DNA of 64,000 bases from Nisaea sp. (GTDB lineage Bacteria; Pseudomonadota; Alphaproteobacteria; Thalassobaculales; Thalassobaculaceae), in NCBI RefSeq assembly GCF_017640745.1, contig NZ_JAEPQA010000003.1, forward strand, positions 62,001 to 126,000, written 5' to 3'. The translations under genes were made by a program, and so were the position numbers. This document shows, piece by piece, positions 43,526-52,338 of the stretch (its first letter is position 1; each line of letters starts with the position of its first letter). Below the pieces are notes generated by a model, which did not search any database, was not told where the DNA came from, and saw nothing but the letters and a program-made list of their open reading frames with translations.

Positions 43526-44584
43526 ATGTCGAAACTGAAACTCGCTGTCATTCCCGGAGACGGGATCGGCTGGGAAGTGATCCCCGAAGGCATCAAGGTC
43601 CTGGAGGCGGCGGGTGCCAAGTTCGGCATCGAGTACGAATTCACCGAGTTCGACTGGAGCTGCGAGCGCTATCACAAGACCGGCAAGATGATGCCGGACG
43701 ACGGGATCGAGCAGTTGAAGGCATTCGATTCGATCTTCCTCGGCGCCGTCGGCTTTCCGGGCGTGCCGGACCATGTCTCGCTCTGGGGGCTGCTGATCCC
43801 GATCCGCCGCGAGATGGAGCAGTACGTCAATCTCCGCCCGATCCGCATGCTGAAGGGCATGACCTGCCCGCTCGCGAACCGGACGCCGGAGGATATCGAT
43901 TTCTACGTCGTGCGCGAGAATAACGAGGGCGAGTATTCCGCCATCGGCGGCCGGCTCTTCGAGGGCACGGACCGGGAAATGGCGATGCAGGAAAGCGTCT
44001 TCACCCGGCTCGGCACCGACCGGGTGATGCGCTACGCCTTCGAGCTCTGCCGCCGGACGGGCAAGCAGAAGGTAACCTCAGCGACCAAGTCGAACGGCAT
44101 CATCCACACCATGCCCTACTGGGACGAGCGCTTCGCGGCGATCTCGAAGGAATACCCGGAATTGAAGACCGATCAGTATCATATCGACATTCTGACGGCG
44201 AATTTCGTCCTGCATCCGGACTGGTTCGACGTCGTGGTCGGTTCCAATCTCTTCGGCGACATCCTCTCCGACCTCGGCCCGGCGGTGGCCGGCTCGATCG
44301 CCATCGCGCCGTCCGCCAACATCAATCCGGAGAAGAAATATCCCTCCATGTTCGAGCCGGTGCACGGCTCGGCCCCGGACATCGCCGGCAAGGGCATCGC
44401 CAACCCGATCGGGCAGATCTGGTCCGGCGCCATGCTGCTGGAGCATCACGGCCACCAGGAAGCGGCCGACGCCATCGTCGCGGCCTGCGAGGCGGTGATC
44501 TCGGGCGGCGGGCCGAAGACGCCGGATCTCGGCGGCCAGGCTTCGACCAAGGATCTCGGCGACGCCATCGCCGCGGCGATCTGA
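43526..44584 (+). CDS. Tartrate dehydrogenase / D-malate dehydrogenase (decarboxylating)
   Basis: The protein has 352 residues of the isocitrate/isopropylmalate dehydrogenase family: KLAVIPGDGIGWEVIPEGIKVLE, FLGAVGFPGVPDHVSLWGLLIPIRREMEQYVNLRPIR-type substrate region, SNLFGDILSDLGPAVAGSI and EPVHGSAPDIAGKGIANP. The SLWGLLIPIRR segment distinguishes the tartrate/D-malate group from isopropylmalate dehydrogenase. It oxidises tartrate, D-malate or related 2-hydroxy acids with NAD. A strong GCGGAGGAGG lies just before the ATG. A MaoC gene follows by 10 bases. Confidence 0.9.
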   Translation: MSKLKLAVIPGDGIGWEVIPEGIKVLEAAGAKFGIEYEFTEFDWSCERYHKTGKMMPDDGIEQLKAFDSIFLGAVGFPGVPDHVSLWGLLIPIRREMEQYVNLRPIRMLKGMTCPLANRTPEDIDFYVVRENNEGEYSAIGGRLFEGTDREMAMQESVFTRLGTDRVMRYAFELCRRTGKQKVTSATKSNGIIHTMPYWDERFAAISKEYPELKTDQYHIDILTANFVLHPDWFDVVVGSNLFGDILSDLGPAVAGSIAIAPSANINPEKKYPSMFEPVHGSAPDIAGKGIANPIGQIWSGAMLLEHHGHQEAADAIVAACEAVISGGGPKTPDLGGQASTKDLGDAIAAAI

Positions 44585-44594
44585 GGCCCGGGCG

Positions 44595-45050
44595 ATGCAG
44601 AACCCCGTCTATTTCGAGGACCTGGAAATCGGCCAGGTCCTCGGCTCCCAGCGCAAGACGATGACGGAAGCGGAGATCATCGAGTTCGCCTGGCAGTACG
44701 ACCCGCAGCCGTTCCATATCAGCGTCCCGGACGCCGAGGAGAGCCATTTCGGCGGGGTCATCTCCAGTGGTTTCCAGACGCTGGCGGTCAGCTTCCGCCT
44801 CGCCTGGCAGGCCAACGGGCTTCAGGCGACCAATCTCGGCGCCGGCACCATCGACCATCTGCACTGGCTGAAGCCGGTGCGCCCGGGCGACACGCTGCGC
44901 GTCGAGATGGAAGTGCTGGAGAAGCGGGAGTCGCGTTCCAAGCCGGACCGCGGTTTCGTGCGCTTCAAATACACGACCTACAACCAGCACGACGAAGCGG
45001 TCATGACGATGGAGTGCCCGCAGATCGTCGGGCGCAAGGGGGCCGCCTGA
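44595..45050 (+). CDS. MaoC-like (R)-specific enoyl-CoA hydratase
   Basis: The protein has 151 residues of the hotdog fold. It has NPVYFEDLEIGQVLGSQRKTMTEAEIIEFAWQYDPQPFH with the conserved Asp and His of the hydratase site, then FGGVISSGFQTLAVSFRL and LHWLKPVRPGDTLRVEMEVLEKRES. It adds water to a double bond of a CoA-thioester. It is in an operon with the dehydrogenase, although the latter acts on free acids. Confidence 0.88.
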   Translation: MQNPVYFEDLEIGQVLGSQRKTMTEAEIIEFAWQYDPQPFHISVPDAEESHFGGVISSGFQTLAVSFRLAWQANGLQATNLGAGTIDHLHWLKPVRPGDTLRVEMEVLEKRESRSKPDRGFVRFKYTTYNQHDEAVMTMECPQIVGRKGAA

Positions 45051-45064
45051 GCCGACGCGGCGGA

Positions 45065-45802
45065 TTAGCCCTCCGCAGCCGCGACTTGGGCCTCCAGATG
45101 CGCGATGAGGTCGGCCGGAAGCGCGAGGCGTGCGGCCAGCGCTTCGAGATAGGCGCGCTCCATCGGATGGTCCGGGTCGATCGAGAGCCGTGAGGCGAGA
45201 TAGATCTCCGCGCTCTGCTCGGGACCGTTGGCCAACGTCGAGATGTCCTGCAGGCTCGGCGGTTTGCTCAACGCGTCGAAGATGAATCCCTTATCCTCGG
45301 CATCAAGTTCGGCGGCACTCACACGCTCGAAGATCCGCTTCTGCTCCTCCGCATCGATATGCCCGTCGGCATTCGCCGCCGCGATCATGGCGAGCACCAG
45401 GGCAAGTTCAAACGGGCGGCCGTCGCTCGCCGGAGCGTTCGCGGGAAGGAAAGCCGAGTCCGGCGGAAGAGATGCAGTGACCGGCGCGGGCTGGGCGGTT
45501 TGCGCCGCCGGAGACGGCGCCGCCTGCTGTCCGGTTTGCCAGTTCTGATAAGCGCGGTAGGCAAGGGCGCCGAGCGCGGCCGCACCGCCGTAGCCCACCA
45601 CGCCGCCGGCGACCTTCCCGACTTTTTTCCGCATCTTCTTGTTGCCGATCAGGACGCCGAGCAGGCCGCCGGCGGCGAGTCCTCCCGCGACGCCGGTCAT
45701 TCCGCTGCCGGCGAGCTTGTCTCGCGCACCGGACACTGCATTTCCTGCAGATTGCGCTGCATTGGAGCCAAGAAACTGTTCAAGAAGAGTCTGCGGATTC
45801 AT
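45065..45802 (-). CDS. DUF533/TerB-like inner-membrane-associated protein
   Basis: The protein has 245 residues. The N-terminal Gly/Ala-rich part (GMTGVAGGLAAGGLLGVLIGNKKMRKKVGKVAGGVVGYGGAAALGALAYRAYQNW-like) resembles a glycine-zipper membrane segment. It is linked by a Pro/Ala/Gln stretch to a C-terminal helical TerB-like domain (LALVLAMIAAANADGHIDAEEQKRIFERV, LEAQVAAAEG end). Acidic D-x-D-G-H residues in TerB domains may bind metal. The cellular role is unknown. It is divergent from the phn operon. Confidence 0.82.
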   Translation of the reverse strand: MNPQTLLEQFLGSNAAQSAGNAVSGARDKLAGSGMTGVAGGLAAGGLLGVLIGNKKMRKKVGKVAGGVVGYGGAAALGALAYRAYQNWQTGQQAAPSPAAQTAQPAPVTASLPPDSAFLPANAPASDGRPFELALVLAMIAAANADGHIDAEEQKRIFERVSAAELDAEDKGFIFDALSKPPSLQDISTLANGPEQSAEIYLASRLSIDPDHPMERAYLEALAARLALPADLIAHLEAQVAAAEG

Positions 45803-45907
45803 GCCTCACCTCTGATGTCGATACCGGTGTTCAGATAGGGAGAGGAGGATTTGGTCTCAATGGGGTGGGCGCCGATCGTGACCGCATGGCGACTCTTCGG
45901 TTTCAAA

Positions 45908-45969
45908 TTGTGGATTTACTGTCATTTGCGAGTCCCGAAACGGTCATGTTCCTGCGGCGTGCCGGTCAA
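45908..45969 (+). promoter_or_regulatory. Pho-box-like array upstream of phnC
   Basis: PhoB-site-like heptamers recur in an 11-bp register: TTGTGGA at 45908, CTGTCAT at 45919, GAGTCCC at 45930, CGGTCAT at 45941 and CGGTCAA at 45963. The unit at 45919 matches the PhoB consensus exactly and two others keep GGTCA. The position 40-100 bases before the phnC ATG and the phosphonate-type operon downstream fit phosphate-starvation control. The intermediate units are poor matches, so this is probable rather than certain. Confidence 0.55.
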
Positions 45970-46008
45970 ATCATCTGAGTAATGTCGCGGTCCTCGGGAA
46001 GGGGCCGC

Positions 46009-46869
46009 ATGACAGACATTCAGAACCATCCAGCCATTCAGGTCCGGAACGTCTCCAAGACCTTCGGGAACGGCCGTCGCGCGCTTGTCGACGTCTCGGT
46101 GGAGATCGGTGCCGGCGAGATGGTAGCGCTGATCGGCGCCTCCGGCTCCGGTAAATCCACCCTGATCCGTCATATTGCGGGCCTCGTCGTCGCCAACAGG
46201 GGCGAGGAGGGTGGCGAGATCGCTGTGCTGGGCGAGCAGGTGCAGGCGGGCGGCAAGCTCTCGCGCGATGTCGCGCGGATACGGCGGCGCCTCGGCGTCA
46301 TCTTCCAGCAGTTCAATCTGGTCCCGCGGCTGACCGTTCTGACCAACGTGCTCGCGGGCCGGCTCGGCCGTATGCCGAAATGGCGCGGGACGCTGATGCA
46401 GTTCTCCCATCCGGAGAAGCAGCGCGCGATGCAGGCGCTCTCCCGTGTCGGGATCGAGATCACCGCGCGCCAGCGCGCCGCAACGCTTTCCGGCGGCCAG
46501 CAGCAGCGTGCGGCCATCGCCCGCTGTCTGGTTCAGGAATCTGAAGCGATCCTCGCCGACGAGCCGATCGCCTCGCTCGATCCGGCTTCCGCCCGTCGGG
46601 TGATGGAGATTCTCTCCGACATCAACCGCAGCGAGGGGACGGCGGTGCTCGTCTCCCTACACCAGGTTGAATACGCCCGGCGCTACTGCAGGCGCACCAT
46701 CGCGATGCGCGACGGCCGCGTGGTCTTCGACGGCCCGTCGCACGACCTGACCACAGACTTTCTTCGCGAAATCTATGGCGAGGCGAGCGAGGAACTCATC
46801 CTCCCCGATGCTGAGGATTTCGCGGCCGCCCATGAGCAGGCGGAACAGCGTCTCGTTGCTTCCGCCTGA
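46009..46869 (+). CDS. phnC: Phosphonate-type ABC transporter ATPase PhnC
   Basis: The protein has 286 residues from [19 protein letters not shown]. Walker A is at about 43-51 (GASGSGKST), the signature is [15 protein letters not shown] and Walker B is [13 protein letters not shown]. The family segment [33 protein letters not shown] is close to PhnC. It powers uptake of phosphonates or related phosphorus esters. First gene of phnCDE. No C-P lyase or phosphonatase gene follows in the window. Confidence 0.92.
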   Translation: MTDIQNHPAIQVRNVSKTFGNGRRALVDVSVEIGAGEMVALIGASGSGKSTLIRHIAGLVVANRGEEGGEIAVLGEQVQAGGKLSRDVARIRRRLGVIFQQFNLVPRLTVLTNVLAGRLGRMPKWRGTLMQFSHPEKQRAMQALSRVGIEITARQRAATLSGGQQQRAAIARCLVQESEAILADEPIASLDPASARRVMEILSDINRSEGTAVLVSLHQVEYARRYCRRTIAMRDGRVVFDGPSHDLTTDFLREIYGEASEELILPDAEDFAAAHEQAEQRLVASA

Positions 46870-46903
46870 GACATGCCCCCAGCAGCCAAGAGGAGCTGAT
46901 CCG

Positions 46904-47920
46904 ATGACCATCATGACCCGCCTGACCGCCGCCGCGGTGCTGGCCGCCGGCCTCGCCACGAGCGCCGTCCCGGCCTTCGCCGACCGGGAGAACCCGAAAG
47001 AGATCAATTTCGGGATCATCGCCACCGAGAACAGTTCCGCCCAGCGCGAGAAGTGGGGGCCGTTCCTGAAGGCGCTCGAAAGCTCGCTCGGCATGCCGGT
47101 GAAGCCGTTCTTCGCAGCCGATTATGCCGGCGTGATCGAGGCGATGCGTTTCGACAAGGTCGATATCGCCTGGTACGGCAACAAGTCGGGCATGGTCGCC
47201 GTCGACCGCGCCGGCGCCGAGATCTTCGCACAGACCACCGAGTCCAACGGCGACCAGGGTTACTGGTCGGTGATGGTCACGCACAAGGACTCCGGCCTGA
47301 CCTACGAAGACGTCATGAAATGCGACAAGACCCTGAATTTCGGTCTCGGCGACCCGAACTCGACCTCCGGCTTCCTGGTGCCCTCGACGTTTGTCTTCGC
47401 CAAGGAAGGCGTGAACCCGAAGGATTGCTTCAAGACGGTGCGCAACGCGAACCATGAGACCAACCTGATCTCCGTCGCGACCAAGCAGGTCGATGCGGCG
47501 GTCGCTTCTTCCGGCGGCCTCTACAAGCGCCTGAAGAAGGCCCGCCCGGAGCTCTTCGCCGAGGTTAAGGAGATCTGGCGCTCCCCGCTGATCGCCTCCG
47601 ATCCGATGGCCTGGCGCCCGGAACTCAACAAGGATCTGAAGGCCAGGATCATGTCCTTCTTCATGACCTACGGCCGCCTCGGCACCGATGCTGAAGTCGC
47701 AAATGCGCGCGAGACGCTGGCGATGATCGACATGGGTCCGTTCGTGCCGTCCTCAAATGCCCAGCTCTGGCCGTTCTACGAGATGGACCAGATCCGTCAG
47801 CGTATGTCCATCGAGGGCGACGAGACCATGTCGAAGGGCGAAAAGAAGGAAAAGATCGCCGCGATCGACAAGAAACTCGAGGCGATCCGTGCCGCGGCGG
47901 CTGCTCGCCCGCGTATGTAA
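46904..47920 (+). CDS. phnD: Phosphonate-binding periplasmic protein PhnD
   Basis: The protein has 338 residues. A signal peptide ([26 protein letters not shown]) leads to [51 protein letters not shown]-type sequence, with the ligand residues [11 protein letters not shown] and [18 protein letters not shown] typical of PhnD. It starts behind AGGAG. It binds 2-aminoethylphosphonate or another phosphonate in the periplasm. A 10-bp hairpin follows the gene. Confidence 0.93.
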   Translation: MTIMTRLTAAAVLAAGLATSAVPAFADRENPKEINFGIIATENSSAQREKWGPFLKALESSLGMPVKPFFAADYAGVIEAMRFDKVDIAWYGNKSGMVAVDRAGAEIFAQTTESNGDQGYWSVMVTHKDSGLTYEDVMKCDKTLNFGLGDPNSTSGFLVPSTFVFAKEGVNPKDCFKTVRNANHETNLISVATKQVDAAVASSGGLYKRLKKARPELFAEVKEIWRSPLIASDPMAWRPELNKDLKARIMSFFMTYGRLGTDAEVANARETLAMIDMGPFVPSSNAQLWPFYEMDQIRQRMSIEGDETMSKGEKKEKIAAIDKKLEAIRAAAAARPRM

Positions 47921-47954
47921 TCCCGTCGGCCCGGATATCTCCAGGCCGTTCACC

Positions 47955-47977
47955 AGCGGGGGCCGGCGGCCCCCGCT
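47955..47977 (+). promoter_or_regulatory. Perfect 10-bp hairpin between phnD and phnE
   Basis: AGCGGGGGCC-GGC-GGCCCCCGCT forms a GC-only-rich perfect stem 35 bases after phnD and 20 before phnE. No U-run follows. Such hairpins after binding-protein genes usually stabilise the upstream mRNA or partly end transcription, raising binding-protein levels over permease levels. Confidence 0.65.
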
Positions 47978-47997
47978 CTCATTTCAGGAGCCAGCTC

Positions 47998-48918
47998 ATG
48001 ACAGACCTTGCCGCAGGTGTCGCCGCCGCACCCCGTCTCGCGGAGATCGACGTTCCGGGCCGGACCCGTCAGGAACAGGTCTTCGACTGGCTCCTGCGCG
48101 GTGCCTTCCTCGTCATGCTGGTCTGGAGCTTCGTGCCGTCGGACATGCACCGGATCGGCGAGGTTCTCACCGGCGGCGGCAATATGGCGATGCTGCTCGG
48201 CGACTTCTTCGAGCCGAATTTCCGCTACTGGCGGACCTATCTGGATCTCATGCTGGAGACCGTTCAGATGGCGGTCTGGGGCTCGTTCCTCTCGGTCCTG
48301 CTCGCGGTGCCGTTCGGCCTGATGTCCTCGGCCAATCTGGTGCCGGCCTGGCTGCATTTTCCGGTGCGCCGGCTGATGGACGCTTTCCGCGCGATCAACG
48401 AACTGGTCTTCGCACTGATCTTCGTCGCGGCCGTCGGGCTCGGCCCGCTCGCGGGCGTGCTGGCCCTGACGATCCACACCACGGGCACGCTGGCGAAGCT
48501 TTTCTCGGAGGCGGTGGAGGCGATCGATCCGCGGCCGGTCGAAGGCATCCGCGCAACCGGCTCGTCCCGTCTGCAGGAAATTATCTACGGTGTGATCCCG
48601 CAGGTGCTGCCGCTCTGGATCTCGTTCTCGCTCTACCGCTTCGAGGCCAACGTGCGTTCGGCGACGGTGCTCGGGATTGTCGGAGCGGGCGGAATCGGGA
48701 TGTCGCTTTCTGAAGCGCTGAGGGGCTTCGACTATGCGGCCGGTGCGGCGATCCTGCTGATCATCCTGCTGACGGTATCTCTGTTCGATATTTTCGGCGC
48801 GCGGCTGCGCAAGGTGGTGATCGACGGCGAGGAACATATCCGGTTCGCCGGTTATCTCGCCTTTCTGGCCGCGATCGTTATCGGGATTGAAATCGTACTG
48901 AGAACAGGGCCTGTTTGA
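47998..48918 (+). CDS. phnE: Phosphonate ABC transporter permease PhnE
   Basis: The protein has 306 residues and about six membrane helices. The coupling motif is [31 protein letters not shown]. Further family sequence is [34 protein letters not shown] and [33 protein letters not shown] lies 7 bases before the ATG. Only one PhnE copy is present, whereas many alphaproteobacteria have two. Confidence 0.92.
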   Translation: MTDLAAGVAAAPRLAEIDVPGRTRQEQVFDWLLRGAFLVMLVWSFVPSDMHRIGEVLTGGGNMAMLLGDFFEPNFRYWRTYLDLMLETVQMAVWGSFLSVLLAVPFGLMSSANLVPAWLHFPVRRLMDAFRAINELVFALIFVAAVGLGPLAGVLALTIHTTGTLAKLFSEAVEAIDPRPVEGIRATGSSRLQEIIYGVIPQVLPLWISFSLYRFEANVRSATVLGIVGAGGIGMSLSEALRGFDYAAGAAILLIILLTVSLFDIFGARLRKVVIDGEEHIRFAGYLAFLAAIVIGIEIVLRTGPV

Positions 48919-48981
48919 CCAAAGGCCGGTGCGAGTAATCTGCTACTTTTACGAGTCCGGGCGCGCAGAGCGAAGCGAGGC

Positions 48982-49071
48982 TCAGTTCTCCCGGATCCCC
49001 CGGCCGAGAAGAATTCCGCCTATCACGGCGACGGCGCACCACGTCAGAAGTACAATCGAAACGGTAGTCAT
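48982..49071 (-). CDS. 29-residue single-span membrane peptide
   Basis: The peptide is MTTVSIVLLTWCAVAVIGG followed by ILLGRGIREN. A strong ribosome site, GGAGG, lies 6 bases before the ATG. It is a single hydrophobic helix with a basic C-terminal end, and runs against phnE in the 288-base gap between phnE and the CMD gene. Good ribosome site plus membrane-helix composition argue for translation, but conservation is untested. The rest of that gap shows nothing else. Confidence 0.5.
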   Translation of the reverse strand: MTTVSIVLLTWCAVAVIGGILLGRGIREN

Positions 49072-49206
49072 TGTCCGCCTCCTATCCAATGGTGACAGGA
49101 TAGCGGGTGGGTCAGGTTAACGCAATGTTAACCAATTCTGATTTCGAAAAATAATTTAATACGGTTTTGCCCTGAATCTCGAAAGTTGTGCCGTAGGCCG
49201 CGGAAC

Positions 49207-49755
49207 TCAGTCGAGTTCCGCTACCTGGTCGCCTTCAAGCGGGACGTCGAAGGCGTTGATCGTCATCGAGATCAGCGTGTAGTAGCCGAGCACGCCGACG
49301 AGATCGATCAGCCGCTTCTGTCCGAGAACCTTGAGCGCCTCCGCATAAAGCGCATCGCCGATCCTGTGGGTTTCGTGCAGGGCCCGCGAGACGTCATAGA
49401 CAACGCGCTCGTCCTCCTTCTCGAAGGGCGGGGTGCGGCGGTCCCGGATCGCATCCAGGACCGCTTCCGAAATTCCCGCCTTCAGCGCGAAGGGCTTGTG
49501 CACCGACCATTCGAACTGCGCGCCCCAGAAGCGCCCCGTCACCATGATCGCAAGTTCGGAGAGCCGCGGTTCGAGCGAGCTGTCGAAGCGGGCGAACTGC
49601 CCGAGTTGTTGTGCCTTGTCGGCCAGTGCCGGGCTGTGCAGCCAGATCTTCAGCGGGCCTTCCACCCTGCCGCGCGGACCGTTGAGGATGGCGTCATGGA
49701 TGGCGCGCTGGGCGTCATCCATGTCTTCGGGCTTGAGGGCGGGAACGCGGGTCAT
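49207..49755 (-). CDS. Carboxymuconolactone decarboxylase (AhpD-like) family protein
   Basis: The protein has 182 residues, all helical. The family core LEPRLSELAIMVTGRFWGAQFEWSVHKPFALKAGISEAVLDAIRDR is present, but the Cys-x-x-Cys redox pair of AhpD is absent; the positions read F-E-W-S, with His next. That points to a decarboxylase or structural role rather than peroxide reduction. It follows the GST gene by 10 bases and ends the XRE-led minus-strand operon. Confidence 0.8.
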   Translation of the reverse strand: MTRVPALKPEDMDDAQRAIHDAILNGPRGRVEGPLKIWLHSPALADKAQQLGQFARFDSSLEPRLSELAIMVTGRFWGAQFEWSVHKPFALKAGISEAVLDAIRDRRTPPFEKEDERVVYDVSRALHETHRIGDALYAEALKVLGQKRLIDLVGVLGYYTLISMTINAFDVPLEGDQVAELD

Positions 49756-49765
49756 CTCTCACTCC

Positions 49766-50470
49766 TCAGGCAGCGTCGGCGCAGGGTTTTTCCTTGCGGG
49801 CGGCGCCGTCATGGGCGTCGAGCAGCCGTTCGCGCCAGGCCCAGAGCGGGTCGCTCTCAGGGAGAAGCTCGAAAGAGCTGGAGATCCGGGCCCACATCAG
49901 GCTGCCAAAGAGCGCATAGTCGGCATAGCTCGGACCGGTGCCGCCGATATAGGGCTGCTTCTCGATCACTGCGCGGGCGGGCGCCAGGGCCTTGTGGAGG
50001 TCCGGCAGACGGTCCTCGCGGCCCTTCTGGACCTCTTCCAGAGATTTGCCGAAGCGCGCTTCCCGGGATTCCTTGAAATACGGCTTATCGCGCTCGTCGC
50101 AGGCGAGATAGACGTCATGGACGATGAGGCCGGCGATCAGCGGGTTGATCGCCCGGTTTGCCCACTCGTTGACGAACATCGCCGCACCGCGGCCGGCCTC
50201 GCCACCGAAGAGGCTCGGAGCGTCCGGGTATTTGTCTTCGAGATAGCAGGCGATGTCCCAGCTGTCGCAGACCACTGTGTCCGCGTCCTGCAGGACAGGG
50301 ACCAGCTTCTGGCCGCTGAACTCGAGCTTTTCCTTCTCCCCGAAGCGCACATGTTCCACCGTCGCGCCGGCCTCCAGGCCCTTGTGCGCGAGCGCCATGC
50401 GGGCGCGCCAGCCGAAGGGGCTGAAGCGGGCACCGTTCTTGGCGGACAGATCGTAGAATGTGATGGCCAT
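49766..50470 (-). CDS. Glutathione S-transferase, beta-etherase-like
   Basis: The protein has 234 residues from MAITFYDLSAKNGARFSPFGWRARMALAHKGL. The cis-Pro region is QKLVPVLQDADTVVCDSWDIACYLEDKYPDAP, followed by a helical domain with GGTGPSYADYALFGSLMWAR. The opening YDL...RFSPFGWR..MAL and VCDSW.IA.YLEDKYPD resemble LigE-type lignin beta-etherases, which use glutathione to cleave aryl ethers. The similarity is by eye only. It is co-oriented with the CMD gene. Confidence 0.82.
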   Translation of the reverse strand: MAITFYDLSAKNGARFSPFGWRARMALAHKGLEAGATVEHVRFGEKEKLEFSGQKLVPVLQDADTVVCDSWDIACYLEDKYPDAPSLFGGEAGRGAAMFVNEWANRAINPLIAGLIVHDVYLACDERDKPYFKESREARFGKSLEEVQKGREDRLPDLHKALAPARAVIEKQPYIGGTGPSYADYALFGSLMWARISSSFELLPESDPLWAWRERLLDAHDGAARKEKPCADAA

Positions 50471-50545
50471 GGCGAGGCTCCCTCCCTCTGGGCGTTGTCT
50501 TCTTGTCGCGGCGGATCTTGCCCCGCCTTGCATGAGGCAACAAGG

Positions 50546-51349
50546 TCAGAAGAGGGAAGGCAGCCCTCGTGCGGCGGCACGGGTCTCGATTTCGTCGATT
50601 TCCACGTAATCGTGATCGGAAAGGAGCGCGACGTCGTCGATCAGCAGGGCTGCGCGTGCGTCCGCGGCGGCCGGATCGGCGACTGCGCGGGCGAGGCCCC
50701 GGCGGATCTTTGCAAGAACCCCGGGAGACGTTCCGACCGGAACGGCATAGGGCAGGCCGGGGGCGTCCGGCGTCCGCGCCAGCACTTCGACTTCCGTGCA
50801 TTCCTCTGGCGCATGTTTCAGCAGCAGAGCCCAGGTAACGCAGTCGATCGAAGCGGTATCGGCTTCTCCGGACGAGACCAGTGCGACACTCATTCGATGC
50901 CCGCCGCTCCGGATCGCATCGCCGAAAAACCCAGGGCCGGCGCCATTTTCGGCAAGCAGTGCGCGGACGGCGCTGACCCCCGACTGCGAATGCGCATTGT
51001 TATAGGCGAGACGTTGTCCCCTCAGTGCGCCGAGCGATCTGATCCCGGCGCCGCGCTGGACGATTACAACGCTGCTGTAGCGCGCACCGGTGCAGCCCTC
51101 GGCTGCGTAGCAGGGCGTGCCGACGACCGTGAGGGCCCGGCTGTGAAACTTGCGCAGCGGATAGCCGCAGATCTGGGTGAAGAAGAGATCGGGACGCGTC
51201 CAGGCGTCGCTCTCTTCGGCAAACCGGGTCCGCTTCTGCGGTATGCCGGCTATCCCCTCGGCCTCGAATCCGCGGGCGAGGGCGGCCCACCATGCGTCGG
51301 TCGCCTCCCGGATCTCGGGGAGGTCGTACATGTCGAGAGAGGCGATCAT
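50546..51349 (-). CDS. PhnD-like (type 2 periplasmic-binding fold) protein without signal peptide
   Basis: The protein has 267 residues. The body matches phosphate/phosphonate-binding-protein folds: LFFTQICGYPLRKF, ALTVVGTPCYAAEGCTGARYSSVVIVQRGAGIRSLGALRGQRLAYNNAHSQSG and EADTASIDCVTWALLLKHAPE. The N-terminus MIASLDMYDLPEIREATDAWW has no signal sequence, so it is probably cytosolic and may act as a ligand sensor or enzyme rather than a transporter part. It overlaps the XRE regulator gene by 4 bases. Confidence 0.78.
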   Translation of the reverse strand: MIASLDMYDLPEIREATDAWWAALARGFEAEGIAGIPQKRTRFAEESDAWTRPDLFFTQICGYPLRKFHSRALTVVGTPCYAAEGCTGARYSSVVIVQRGAGIRSLGALRGQRLAYNNAHSQSGVSAVRALLAENGAGPGFFGDAIRSGGHRMSVALVSSGEADTASIDCVTWALLLKHAPEECTEVEVLARTPDAPGLPYAVPVGTSPGVLAKIRRGLARAVADPAAADARAALLIDDVALLSDHDYVEIDEIETRAAARGLPSLF

Positions 51350-52209
51350 TCAGCTGTGCCTTCGGGAAACGTACGGATCAGTCCGCGGATATAGTCCGGC
51401 AGGGCGTGACTTTGCACGACGGCGTCGCGGATCAGCTGGTCGAAATGGCGGGTCAGGGTCCGGATATGCTCCGTCGTGTTGAAGACGAAGAAGCTCTGCC
51501 CGAGATAGAGCGAGGCGCGCAGCGGTCCGAAGATCGTCAGCGGTGCGGAATAGACCACGCGCCCGTCGAAGAGATAGATCCGCATGCTCGGATAGAGTTC
51601 CTCGTGCAGGCTCAGGATATGTTCGAGTTGAGCCAGCCGGTGGCCCGGCGCGAGTTCGGACCAGATACCTGCGCCGCGGGCGAAATCGTCGAGCGCCTGC
51701 CTCGGCATGCAGATCTCGATGTCGGTCTCAGGCCGGCGGGTATAGGCGAGCCGCTCCTCCGTCCGTTCGATCGCACTGTCGCGCTCGAAGGCCTCGACGG
51801 CTCCGTGTTCGTAGGCCAGTACCTCCGGCGTCTTCACCTGATCGGGAAGGTTCGCTGGCACATAGCGGATCTTGTAGCCGACGGCTTCGGCATGCCATTC
51901 CGCGATATTGCGGTCCGCCGCCGCGCGCGAGGCCTCCGTGATGTGGAGCGAACGCTGCAGGATCTCGGCGCCGAGCTGTTCCTGCTGTGTCAAGCCGAGC
52001 AGCCAGTCGAGGCTGACCTGCAGGGCGGCGGCGATGGCGGCCACGGTGTCGGCGCGGGGCAGCCGGTCGTTCTCCGCCGAGAGCAGCTGCGACAGCGTCG
52101 AGCGGTCGACGCCGATGCGCTTCGCCAGCCCGGACCGGTTCACTCCGGCGCGCTCCATACTCTCGGCAAGCCGGGTGCGGAAAATCTCTACGGTGTCTCG
52201 ACGGTCCAA
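51346..52209 (-). CDS. XRE-family transcriptional regulator with C-terminal ligand-type region
   Basis: The protein has 287 residues. N-terminal helix-turn-helix (about 10-65): RSGLAKRIGVDRSTLSQLLSAENDRLPRADTVAAIAAAL. The C-terminal 200 residues (ICMPRQALDDFARGAGIWSELAPGHRLAQLEHILSLHEELYPSMRIYLFDG onwards) form a larger domain I cannot name, possibly effector-binding. First gene of a run with the PhnD-like protein, GST and CMD protein; it probably controls its own operon and perhaps the divergent desaturase. Confidence 0.82.
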   Translation of the reverse strand: MDRRDTVEIFRTRLAESMERAGVNRSGLAKRIGVDRSTLSQLLSAENDRLPRADTVAAIAAALQVSLDWLLGLTQQEQLGAEILQRSLHITEASRAAADRNIAEWHAEAVGYKIRYVPANLPDQVKTPEVLAYEHGAVEAFERDSAIERTEERLAYTRRPETDIEICMPRQALDDFARGAGIWSELAPGHRLAQLEHILSLHEELYPSMRIYLFDGRVVYSAPLTIFGPLRASLYLGQSFFVFNTTEHIRTLTRHFDQLIRDAVVQSHALPDYIRGLIRTFPEGTAE

Positions 52210-52338
52210 GGGCGTCTCAGGGCAAGAATTCAGCGGTGTTGAAAATTATCACCATAAGAAGCGATTAGTCAACAAATGGGGCAAAAATAGCGCAAACGCC
52301 TGTTGTTGCAGTGCGGCGTACGGGCCTAGCGTGGCCGC

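Noticed and set aside
43526-44584. Isopropylmalate dehydrogenase (leuB)
   Set aside because: The substrate segment SLWGLLIPIRR and overall pattern fit the tartrate/D-malate dehydrogenase group, and no leu genes are adjacent.
48961-48990. Short GAGCGAAGCGAGGCTC palindrome after phnE as a terminator
   Set aside because: The stem is only four bases and no T-run follows.
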